A stretch of DNA of 5,151 bases from Oscillospiraceae bacterium (GCA_020024175.1 JAHHUB010000120.1:1-5151); one strand, 5' to 3'. Counted from the stretch's first letter, positions 1 to 4,779 are shown. Numbers and translations: made by a program. The notes: a model not told the origin generated them from the letters alone.

Positions 1-19
1 TTATTTTTATGAGTAACAT

Positions 20-46
20 AAAAAAAGCACAGCTTTATACTGTGCT
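20..46 (-). terminator. Rho-independent terminator of the metallophosphoesterase gene
   Basis: Read on the minus strand, AGCACAG (46-40) and CTGTGCT (32-26) form a perfect 7-bp stem around a 7-nt loop. An uninterrupted run of T follows (26-20). It begins about 24 nt beyond the TAA stop of the gene at 70-597, the expected place for its terminator. In the plus direction the hairpin is followed only by CTTTC, so it would work poorly there. Confidence 0.85.
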
Positions 47-69
47 CTTTCATTATTTTTATGAATTAA

Positions 70-597
70 TTATGGATTTGTATTATATAAGTATGATGGA
101 AAAATTTTATCATATGTATCACTGCTGAAAAACTCTGTTTTTATGTTATCTTCATCTGCATCAATGATACAAAAAGAGTTTTCTCCCTTTCTGCTTTTGG
201 TTAAGCTTCCAGGGTTTATCAAATATCTGCCATTACATTCTTCATAATACGCTATATGTGTATGTCCAAATAATCCCACATTAAAATTATTTTCTGTAAT
301 ATAATTCCAATATCTTGCTTTGGTAATACCTACACTGAAATTATGTCCATGGCAGGCATAAAATTTTTTATTTCCCGCTTCAAATATTATTTCATCAGGC
401 TGACAACCCCTATCACAGTTTCCTCTCAGTGTGATATGTTTAACTGAATATATTTGAGCTGCATCATCAAAATTATCCGCACCGTCCCCCAAATGGACAA
501 ATAAATCAATTTTATTATGGTACTTTTCCATCACATCTACACATACTGATAAATTATTATGATTATCTGACATTACAAGTATTTTTATTTTTATCAC
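70..597 (-). CDS. YfcE/MJ0936-family metallophosphoesterase
   Basis: A small stand-alone calcineurin-like phosphoesterase, predicted to be a cytoplasmic phosphodiesterase using two divalent metals. The whole metal-binding set is visible, numbered from the GTG at 597: D11-x-H13 in SDNHNN, GD at 37-38, GNCD at 59-62, HGH at 83-85, GHTH at 111-114, then INPGS at 127-131. At about 172-175 aa it is full length for the YfcE/Vps29-like group, with no signal peptide or membrane segment. The physiological substrate cannot be read from the sequence. The start is uncertain: the GTG at 597 lies inside the Shine-Dalgarno sequence, while an ATA codon at 588-586 sits 8 nt after it and would give the family-typical N-terminus KILVMSD. 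The next ATG (573-571) would remove the first beta strand. The gene is divergent from the three-gene operon and ends at a strong terminator. Confidence 0.9.
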   Translation of the reverse strand: MIKIKILVMSDNHNNLSVCVDVMEKYHNKIDLFVHLGDGADNFDDAAQIYSVKHITLRGNCDRGCQPDEIIFEAGNKKFYACHGHNFSVGITKARYWNYITENNFNVGLFGHTHIAYYEECNGRYLINPGSLTKSRKGENSFCIIDADEDNIKTEFFSSDTYDKIFPSYLYNTNP

Positions 598-602
598 TTC
601 CT
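593..602 (-). promoter_or_regulatory. Ribosome binding site that overlaps the apparent GTG start
   Basis: On the minus strand the sequence is AGGAAGTGAT, a 9 of 10 match to the full anti-16S complement AGGAGGTGAT. The GTG that opens the longest reading frame (597-595) is part of this site and so is badly placed as a start. The core GGAAG (601-597) is followed by 8 nt and then an in-frame ATA (588-586). Other genes in this window have 7-10 nt between core and start codon. Confidence 0.6.
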
Positions 603-612
603 TTTATATTTT

Positions 613-643
613 CAGACAACTTTTATTTTTAACCGCATATAAT
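613..643 (+). promoter_or_regulatory. Candidate promoter of the three-gene operon
   Basis: A perfect TATAAT (638-643) lies 31 nt before the first ATG of the operon. The -35 side is weak: CAGACA at 613-618 would need a 19-nt spacer. The same -10 sits within CATATAATA (636-644), which fits the sporulation sigma-K -10 pattern CATAnnnTA, with AC at 619-620 as a possible -35. An AT-only inverted repeat (TAATAT 640-645, ATATTA 655-660) flanks the likely start of transcription. Which sigma factor reads it is undecided. Confidence 0.5.
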
Positions 644-674
644 ATTGTAAAACTATATTACAGGCGGTGTTTTT

Positions 675-917
675 ATGAATAATAATCAAAATCAAATTAA
701 CTTCATTTTAAATCAGCTTAGTCAAAAATTGGGAGCTAATCCCCAAAAGCTTAAATCCGATATTGAAAAAGGAAATATCAATGGAATTTTAAACAATCTT
801 CCCCAAAATGAAGCACAAAAAATAAATAATATCCTATCCAGTCCCCAAGCTATAAATGAACTTCTCAAGTCAAAAGAAGCTAAAAATCTTATGGAAAAAT
901 TAAACGGAGGCAGATAA
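675..917 (+). CDS. Small helical protein of unknown function, first gene of the three-gene operon
   Basis: This 80-aa protein begins at an ATG preceded by AGGCGGTG (662-669) at good spacing. It is hydrophilic, Asn/Gln-rich and almost certainly all-helical, with no signal peptide, membrane segment or cysteine. A pattern can be seen: a helix with LSQKLG (residues 15-20), P-Q-K-L-K (23-27), GNINGILNNL (33-42), then EAQKINNILSS (46-56) and a last helix KEAKNLMEKL (67-76). I have the impression of short clostridial hypothetical proteins built the same way (K-L-G...P..LK, then G....IL..L, then A..LM.KL), but I can name no characterised family. The TAA stop is 2 nt before the next ATG, and the ribosome binding site of that gene (GGAGG, 906-910) lies within the last codons here, so the two are co-translated. 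The function is unknown. Confidence 0.8.
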   Translation: MNNNQNQINFILNQLSQKLGANPQKLKSDIEKGNINGILNNLPQNEAQKINNILSSPQAINELLKSKEAKNLMEKLNGGR

Positions 918-919
918 AT

Positions 920-1285
920 ATGTCGGATCTTACTGCTAAAATAAATGAAATTTTAAACAGTGAAGAGGGTATGAATCAGGTCAGAAATTTGGCAAACTCT
1001 TTGGGTTTGACACCACCTTCCGGGGAAAATTGGGCGGAAAATTCTCCGCCTCCCTCTTCTGAAGCTCAAATACCTCAGATAAATCCACAAATGCTTATGA
1101 ATTTGCAAAATATAATGTCCTCTATGAATACTCAAGATGAAAATTCCTCACTTTTGCAGGCACTAAAGCCTCATCTAAGCCAGGAGCGACAAAAAAAAGT
1201 TGATGATGCTGTTAAAATTATGCATTTGGTAAAGCTTTTTCCTATCTTAAAGCAGTCAGGTTTGTTCGGCGGTGATAAAAGTTGA
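920..1285 (+). CDS. Protein of unknown function, second gene of the three-gene operon
   Basis: A 121-aa protein starting at an ATG 9 nt after GGAGG (906-910). It has three parts. Residues 1-30 form an N-terminal helix pair (MSDLTAKINEILNSEEGMNQ, then VRNLANSLGL). Residues 31-56 form a Pro/Ser-rich linker including SPPPSSE. Residues 57-118 form a helical domain with LLQALKPHLSQERQKK (78-93), DDAVKIMHLVKLFPIL (95-110) and a Gly-rich end, GLFGG. The ALKP.LS.ERQ.K.D.A.KI..L.K pattern resembles hypothetical proteins I associate with Ruminococcaceae, none with a known role. There is no secretion signal. Its TGA stop overlaps the TTG start of the next gene by 4 nt (TTGA, 1282-1285), which implies translational coupling and perhaps fixed stoichiometry. 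The amphipathic C-terminus might contact a membrane or the hydrophobic third protein; that is inference. Confidence 0.8.
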   Translation: MSDLTAKINEILNSEEGMNQVRNLANSLGLTPPSGENWAENSPPPSSEAQIPQINPQMLMNLQNIMSSMNTQDENSSLLQALKPHLSQERQKKVDDAVKIMHLVKLFPILKQSGLFGGDKS

Positions 1286-1689
1286 TTAACGGAGATATAT
1301 CTTATTCTTCCGATGATTTTCTTAAAATGCAGCAGGACGCTGTAACACGGGTTCGTGAAATGCAGAAAAAAGCTCAGGAAAAAATCGCACAAACCAATCA
1401 AATATCATCAATAACAAATAATATCCCAATTTCCCAAAACAATAATTTTCCGCAAATGCAGAATAATTTTTCACCACCAAAATTCAAAGAAGTTTTAGGT
1501 ACAAATTTAAACAACACAGTGGAAAATCTTTCTGCTTTGCCGAAAAAAGCTCTTTCTTCCCTGAGTTCTGTTTTGGAAAATATGGGAATTGACAATGATC
1601 GGCTTTTGATTATACTATTAATATTAATTTTAGCTAATGATGACGGAGATAAAACCTTGATTTTAGCTCTTGCTTACCTTTTGTTCTAA
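1282..1689 (+). CDS. Small protein with a double hydrophobic C-terminus, third gene of the operon
   Basis: A 135-aa protein with a TTG start. The TTG is favoured because GGCGGTGAT (1268-1276) precedes it and because it overlaps the previous stop as TTGA; the next ATG, codon 16, has no comparable site. Residues 10-35 form a charged helix with VTRVREMQKKAQEKI (21-35). Residues 36-68 are an Asn/Gln/Pro-rich, probably disordered stretch. A helical part follows, with LSALPKKALSSLSSVLENMG (83-102). The protein ends in two short hydrophobic strips, LLIILLILILA (108-118) and TLILALAYLLF (125-135), separated by the acidic NDDGDK (119-124). Each strip is short for a full membrane helix, so they may form a membrane hairpin or pack against a partner. 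I recognise no characterised family. The last 27 bp overlap the convergent acetyltransferase gene. Confidence 0.78.
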   Translation: MINGDISYSSDDFLKMQQDAVTRVREMQKKAQEKIAQTNQISSITNNIPISQNNNFPQMQNNFSPPKFKEVLGTNLNNTVENLSALPKKALSSLSSVLENMGIDNDRLLIILLILILANDDGDKTLILALAYLLF

Positions 1690-1694
1690 AATCA
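1658..1694. repeat. Inverted repeat across the two convergent stop codons
   Basis: TGATTTTAG (1658-1666) and CTAAAATCA (1686-1694) are perfect 9-bp complements with a 19-nt loop. The left arm holds the stop of the minus-strand acetyltransferase (TAA on that strand, 1665-1663). The right arm holds the TAA stop of the plus-strand operon (1687-1689). There is no T-run on either side, so it is not a classic intrinsic terminator. It could form a 3'-end RNA hairpin in both transcripts. Confidence 0.55.
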
Positions 1695-2217
1695 TCTCCA
1701 TTCGGTCTTTTGTCATGGTATATTTTAATATATCCCAATAGCGGCCTTTATAATAGTAGTCATTCAGTCGTTTCCCTTTCCTGACAAATCCTAATTTTTC
1801 CAAAAGTCTGCGACTTGCTTCATTAAATTCAAATACTTCTGCTTCTATTATGCTTATCATATCATAATGATAGAGAGCTGGTAAAATCGTACTGAGTGCT
1901 TCATAACAGTAGCCTTCTCTGTAATGATCTACTATTCCATAACTTAGCCAACATCTTTCATGTGCATCATCCATCCACCCCAATTTTATATAACCTATTG
2001 GAGTTTTGGTTTCTTTTATTTCCAATATGACATATAAATCCCCTGAAATAATAGTATTTCTTATATCGTTACGCTGGTTGCTTTCTGTTATTTTAGTATC
2101 AAGTCCCACAGACATTTCTCTTAGTTTAAACATGGATTTCCATTCACTGAGCATTAAAGCATCATCCTCTGTAACACTTCTGATTTGAAGTCTTTGGGTA
2201 TATAAATATTTTCCCAT
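1663..2217 (-). CDS. GNAT-family N-acetyltransferase, RimJ/RimL type
   Basis: A 184-aa acetyl-CoA-dependent acetyltransferase of the RimJ/RimL-like (Acetyltransf_3) branch. It opens with the typical strand YTQRLQIRSVTEDDA (6-20). IGYIKL (74-79) and WLSYGIVDHYREGYCYEAL (90-108) carry the acetyl-CoA pyrophosphate loop, here Y-R-E-G-Y-C, with Cys104 where Gly or Ala is usual. The F-N-x-A-S-x-x-L-L-E-K-L-G-F motif at 131-144 is intact, and YYYKGRYWDILKYTM (154-168) closes the fold. Members acetylate ribosomal protein N-termini, other proteins, or small molecules including antibiotics; the substrate cannot be assigned here. The ATG at 2217 follows AGGTGAT (2227-2221). The gene has its own promoter region, faces away from the sortase and overlaps the three-gene operon tail to tail. 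Confidence 0.88.
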   Translation of the reverse strand: MGKYLYTQRLQIRSVTEDDALMLSEWKSMFKLREMSVGLDTKITESNQRNDIRNTIISGDLYVILEIKETKTPIGYIKLGWMDDAHERCWLSYGIVDHYREGYCYEALSTILPALYHYDMISIIEAEVFEFNEASRRLLEKLGFVRKGKRLNDYYYKGRYWDILKYTMTKDRMEMILEQKVSKS

Positions 2218-2264
2218 TTTATCACCTGATTTTACATTATATCGTTTTTATGGTTTTCTTATAT

Positions 2265-2293
2265 ATTATAATACATTTGTCTCACTTTTTCTA
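2265..2293 (-). promoter_or_regulatory. Candidate promoter of the acetyltransferase gene
   Basis: On the minus strand, TAGAAA (2293-2288), a 17-nt spacer and TATAAT (2270-2265) give 10 of 12 matches to the housekeeping promoter and predict a leader of about 40 nt. A second TATAAT (2241-2236) lies closer to the gene but lacks a -35 and would leave almost no leader. The region is very AT-rich, so chance matches are likely. Confidence 0.4.
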
Positions 2294-2316
2294 TTATAAA
2301 ATTATATTAGTTTATA

Positions 2317-2346
2317 TGGACTTTCCCAGTAAATTTGTGTTATAAT
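2317..2346 (+). promoter_or_regulatory. Candidate extended -10 promoter of the sortase gene
   Basis: TGTTATAAT (2338-2346) is an extended -10 element, TGn followed by a perfect TATAAT. TGGACT (2317-2322) is a 4 of 6 match to the -35 at an 18-nt spacing. Transcription would begin near 2353, giving a leader of about 34 nt that contains the ribosome binding site CGGAGGG (2371-2377), 10 nt before the ATG. The site is back to back with the acetyltransferase promoter. Confidence 0.6.
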
Positions 2347-2386
2347 ATCAATTACGAATAAATAAAATAACGGAGGGTAATTATTA

Positions 2387-4033
2387 ATGTCTACAAAACG
2401 AAAGAAGCGCAGTAGTAGCAAAAAACGCAGTTCATCGTCATACGCCCCAAGAACTAATACTGTTGTTAAAAACAGTTCAGCAAAACCTGTTCAAAATAAA
2501 AATATTCAAAATCATTCTGCTCAACCTAAAACTACACAAAACAAAACTAATACCATACAAAATAAACCAACTGTAAACAAAACAGCAAGAAAAAAGCCAA
2601 CACCAAAAACTCAAAAAATTCCGCCGTATACTATTGCTTTGGCTTGTATGGGTGCAATCGCTGTAGGTGTAGCTGTATTTTCCATATTCAGCAAATTATA
2701 CGGCACACCGGAAATTGTGGATAGTCATTACTCATCATCAGAAACTATCTCATCATCTTCTGTTGTTTCCTCAGAAGAAACAAGTTCCCAAAGCAATTCC
2801 TCCGAGGAAAACATCCCTGATGAAACTGTATCAGAATCCGTTTCTCAACTTCCTGATATTGAAGAAGACGCTGAAAAGAAAATTTCAGAAATCGCTCTTT
2901 ATGGAGAAGAACTCAATGCAGTTCTGACTGCCAGAACAGGTGTGAATGAAAAAGGTGAAAATGTTGGAAAAGCTTCTATTCCCACAAAAGTACTCACTCA
3001 AAAACTTAACATTACCCCAATGAGCCATAAAACATCGGAAGACGAAAACGGAAAATCCGATGAAGAAACCAAAGAAAAAGACGAAAAGGACAATAAAGAA
3101 AACGATTCTTCACAGGAAAAAAACGAAAAAGACAATAAAGAAAACAGTTCTTCACAGGGAAAAAACGAAAAAGACAATAAACAAAACAGTTCTTCACAAG
3201 AAAAAGTCGAAAAAACCGCTGATAAGCCCTCGGAAAAGCCAAATGAAAAAAACACCAATAAACCTGCTGAAAACCAAAGCGAAAAACCTTCCAATGAACC
3301 GGAAGACAATCCCTCCGAAAATCAATCAGAAGAATCCGAAGTAAAAACTAAATATAAAGGTTCCGGTGCAGCAAATATTCCCACCTGGAAAAAAGTAAAT
3401 AAAGATGTCAAAGGCTGGATCAGAATACCAAATACAAATATAAATTATCCTGTAGTAGTAGGCCCTAACAACAAATACTATGAAAACAGAGATATTTATA
3501 AGAACAGCAGCAGAAACGGTGTAATCTGGGCTGACAGTGATACCAGATTCGGAACAGGCAAACAAATTTCCAAAAACACTGTTCTTTACGGACATAACTG
3601 GACTAACTATACCGCAAACCCAAAAGTCGGACGGGACAGCGACATCATGTTTGCACAGGTAGCTGCATTTCACCATTTGGATTTTGCTCAAAAAACTCCA
3701 TACATATACTATTCCACTGAATCTGAAGAAATGGTTTGGCAAGTATTCGCCGCATTCTATACCGAAGTACAGTTTAACTATATAGTAAGTGATGGCAGCA
3801 GCGATTATATGAAAAATGTTATCAGTGAAGCTAAAAAGAGAAGTCTGCACAAATACAATGTGGATGTCAATGAAAATGATAAAATTCTGACTCTTTCCAC
3901 CTGCACAAGAGCCTGCGGTCCTTCTCCAAATCAGCGTTTTGTAGTTATGGCGAGAAAATTAAGAGCAGGTGAAAAACCATTTACCCCTTCCATCACTGCC
4001 AATCCCAACCACAAACGCCCTAATATTCGATAA
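2387..4033 (+). CDS. srtB: Class B sortase with basic tail and repeat-rich linker
   Basis: A membrane-anchored cysteine transpeptidase that should cleave sorting signals of secreted proteins and join them to the cell wall. Residues 1-80 are a cytoplasmic tail rich in Lys, Ser, Asn and Gln, opening with a KRKKRSSSKKR block. Residues 81-101 form one transmembrane helix acting as signal anchor. A long extracytoplasmic linker (about 105-328) holds a Ser-rich acidic part, a less repetitive island (about 160-210) and charged repeats (230-271). The catalytic domain spans about 330-525: GWIRIPNTNINYPVV (343-357), LYGHNW with His403, TLSTC with Cys506, and NQRFVV with Arg517. The full His-Cys-Arg set is present. 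TLSTC and the GWI.IPNT...YPV pattern indicate class B. At 548 aa it is about twice the usual length because of tail and linker. No substrate gene is in view; the symbol reflects class, not proven orthology. Confidence 0.9.
   Translation: MSTKRKKRSSSKKRSSSSYAPRTNTVVKNSSAKPVQNKNIQNHSAQPKTTQNKTNTIQNKPTVNKTARKKPTPKTQKIPPYTIALACMGAIAVGVAVFSIFSKLYGTPEIVDSHYSSSETISSSSVVSSEETSSQSNSSEENIPDETVSESVSQLPDIEEDAEKKISEIALYGEELNAVLTARTGVNEKGENVGKASIPTKVLTQKLNITPMSHKTSEDENGKSDEETKEKDEKDNKENDSSQEKNEKDNKENSSSQGKNEKDNKQNSSSQEKVEKTADKPSEKPNEKNTNKPAENQSEKPSNEPEDNPSENQSEESEVKTKYKGSGAANIPTWKKVNKDVKGWIRIPNTNINYPVVVGPNNKYYENRDIYKNSSRNGVIWADSDTRFGTGKQISKNTVLYGHNWTNYTANPKVGRDSDIMFAQVAAFHHLDFAQKTPYIYYSTESEEMVWQVFAAFYTEVQFNYIVSDGSSDYMKNVISEAKKRSLHKYNVDVNENDKILTLSTCTRACGPSPNQRFVVMARKLRAGEKPFTPSITANPNHKRPNIR
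3074..3199 (+). repeat. Three tandem 42-bp repeats in the sortase linker
   Basis: Three in-frame copies start at 3074, 3116 and 3158. They encode 14-residue units EKDEKDNKENDSSQ, EKNEKDNKENSSSQ and GKNEKDNKQNSSSQ (residues 230-271). A decayed fourth unit begins at 3200 with EKVEKTADKPS. The units alternate acidic and basic residues with Ser/Asn/Gln and no hydrophobics, as in a flexible spacer through the wall. The high DNA identity between copies suggests recent duplication or ongoing slippage. Confidence 0.85.
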
Positions 4034-4087
4034 TTTTATAAAAAATTTTAAAATACCCTTGACAATGTAAATTTTATAATGTATAAT
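4034..4087 (+). promoter_or_regulatory. Strong rplJL promoter with likely UP element
   Basis: TTGACA (4059-4064), exactly 17 nt, and TATAAT (4082-4087) match the housekeeping consensus at all 12 positions. Directly upstream, 4034-4054 is pure A/T in A- and T-tracts, like an UP element that binds the RNA polymerase alpha subunit. Transcription should start near 4094. A second TATAAT at 4075-4080 is only 10 nt from the -35 and is not used with it. Such strength fits ribosomal protein genes. The promoter begins just after the sortase stop codon. Confidence 0.9.
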
Positions 4088-4152
4088 AAATAAGCTGTAA
4101 TTCCAAAGACAGCAGGTGTTGATAACTGAAATGGCTTAATTGCCTGCCTGCC

Positions 4153-4207
4153 GAGGAAGCAATATAAAGTTTATTTGATTTATCATTTTGTTACTTTATG
4201 CTTCTTC
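4153..4207 (+). promoter_or_regulatory. Predicted antiterminator stem of the L10 leader
   Basis: GAGGAAGC (4153-4160) pairs with GCTTCTTC (4200-4207), with one G-U pair. ATAAAGT (4164-4170) pairs with ACTTTAT (4193-4199). Together these are 15 bp broken only by the AAT bulge at 4161-4163, with a 22-nt loop. The right arm uses 10 of the 13 bases of the terminator's left arm. The left arm uses the GGAA that closes the L10-binding kink-turn. The three structures are therefore arranged as a switch. Confidence 0.7.
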
Positions 4208-4230
4208 TGCCATGCAGGGGAAGCATTTTT
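4198..4230 (+). terminator. Intrinsic terminator (attenuator) before rplJ
   Basis: ATGCTTCTTCTGC (4198-4210) pairs along its whole length with GCAGGGGAAGCAT (4214-4226), 13 bp with two G-U pairs, around the 3-nt loop CAT. TTTTT (4226-4230) follows. It sits within the leader, 30 nt before the rplJ start, so it is an attenuator, not an end-of-operon terminator. It may also stop transcripts reading through from the sortase gene, which has no clear terminator of its own. Confidence 0.88.
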
Positions 4231-4260
4231 AGTATATAAAAAATTTGGGAGGTGAAAGAT

Positions 4261-4779
4261 TTGCCAAGCGAGAAAGTTTTAGAAGAAAAGAAATTAGCCG
4301 TTAGTGAAATTAAGGCTAAATTGCAAAACTCTGTTGCAGGTGTAATCGTTGACTATAAGGGAATCAGTGTTGCTGACGATACAAAATTGCGTAAAGAATT
4401 GCGTGAAGCAGGTGTCGAATACACAGTAGTTAAGAATACTCTTTTGAGATTTGCTGCTAAGGAATCCGGATTTGATGAACTCGTTAATGTTCTCGAAGGA
4501 ACTACAGCTCTTGCTGTTTCCAATGAAGATCCAGTTGTTGCTGCTAAAATCCTCAACAAGTATGCTGAAGATTCTAAGGGTAACTTCTCCCTTAAAGCTG
4601 GTTATGTTGAAGGTAAAATCCTCGACAAAGCAGGAGTTGAAAGTCTTGCTAAGTTGCCAAGCAAAGAGCAGTTGCTCACTCAGTTGCTCAGCGTGCTCAA
4701 CGGCAATATCAGAGGACTTGCTGTTGCTCTTAATGCTATTGCAGAAAAGAAACAAGGCGAAGAAGAAGTTGTTGCTTAA
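4261..4779 (+). CDS. rplJ: 50S ribosomal protein L10
   Basis: L10 forms the base of the ribosomal stalk: it binds 23S rRNA and L11 through its N-terminal domain, carries L12 dimers on its C-terminal helix, and represses its own operon. The TTG at 4261 is chosen because it gives the family N-terminus MPSEKVLEEKK and lies 8 nt after GGAGG (4248-4252). A GTG at 4252 would add three residues but is part of the ribosome binding site. The resulting 172 aa is normal length. Landmarks are YKGISV (32-37), KNTLLRFA (58-65), GTTALAVS (80-87), GYVEGK (114-119) and LPSKEQLL (132-139), followed by the helix NGNIRGLAVALNAIAEKK that docks L12. Codon use is strongly biased to GCT, GTT and AAG, as in highly expressed genes. 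rplK and rplA are not upstream; a sortase is. Confidence 0.97.
   Translation: MPSEKVLEEKKLAVSEIKAKLQNSVAGVIVDYKGISVADDTKLRKELREAGVEYTVVKNTLLRFAAKESGFDELVNVLEGTTALAVSNEDPVVAAKILNKYAEDSKGNFSLKAGYVEGKILDKAGVESLAKLPSKEQLLTQLLSVLNGNIRGLAVALNAIAEKKQGEEEVVA

Larger units (their letters stand above)
4095..4250 (+). ncRNA. Ribosomal protein L10 leader (autoregulatory mRNA leader)
   Basis: A cis-acting leader of about 155 nt between the promoter and rplJ. The conserved L10-leader blocks are present: CCAAAGACAGCAGGTG (4103-4118) and CCTGCCGAGG (4147-4156). They pair as TTCC/GGAA (4101-4104 with 4155-4158) and GCAGG/CCTGC (4112-4116 with 4147-4151), leaving the asymmetric AAAGACA/CGA internal loop of a kink-turn. 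This is the known binding site of the L10-L12 complex. Downstream lie a terminator hairpin (4198-4230) and a competing antiterminator (4153-4207). Inferred loop: excess L10-L12 binds the kink-turn, locks up GGAA, prevents the antiterminator, and transcription stops before rplJ. This agrees with the attenuation known for Bacillus subtilis rplJL. Confidence 0.9.

Noticed and set aside
741..850. CCCCAA occurring three times in the first small gene, considered as a repeat or binding site
   Set aside because: Each is the codon pair CCC CAA for Pro-Gln in frame, at unequal spacing. It is explained by coding.
2998..3309. Long open frames opposite the sortase linker, rich in Phe, Ser, Leu and Cys
   Set aside because: They are the antisense reading of Lys/Glu/Ser low-complexity repeats, which naturally lack stops, and have no ribosome binding site.
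3326..3850. A 174-codon open frame on the minus strand
   Set aside because: It lies wholly opposite the conserved sortase catalytic domain, which carries the intact motifs. The antisense product resembles nothing and has no start signal.
4034..4054. AT-only palindromic stretch after the sortase stop, considered as a terminator
   Set aside because: It has no G or C in any stem. It fits an UP element of the adjacent perfect promoter better.
4131..4139. ATG GCT TAA mini reading frame in the L10 leader, considered as a leader peptide
   Set aside because: It has only two codons and no ribosome binding site, and the leader is explained by L10 binding.
4212..4232. ATG-started six-codon frame inside the attenuator
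   Set aside because: It has no ribosome binding site and lies within the terminator stem.
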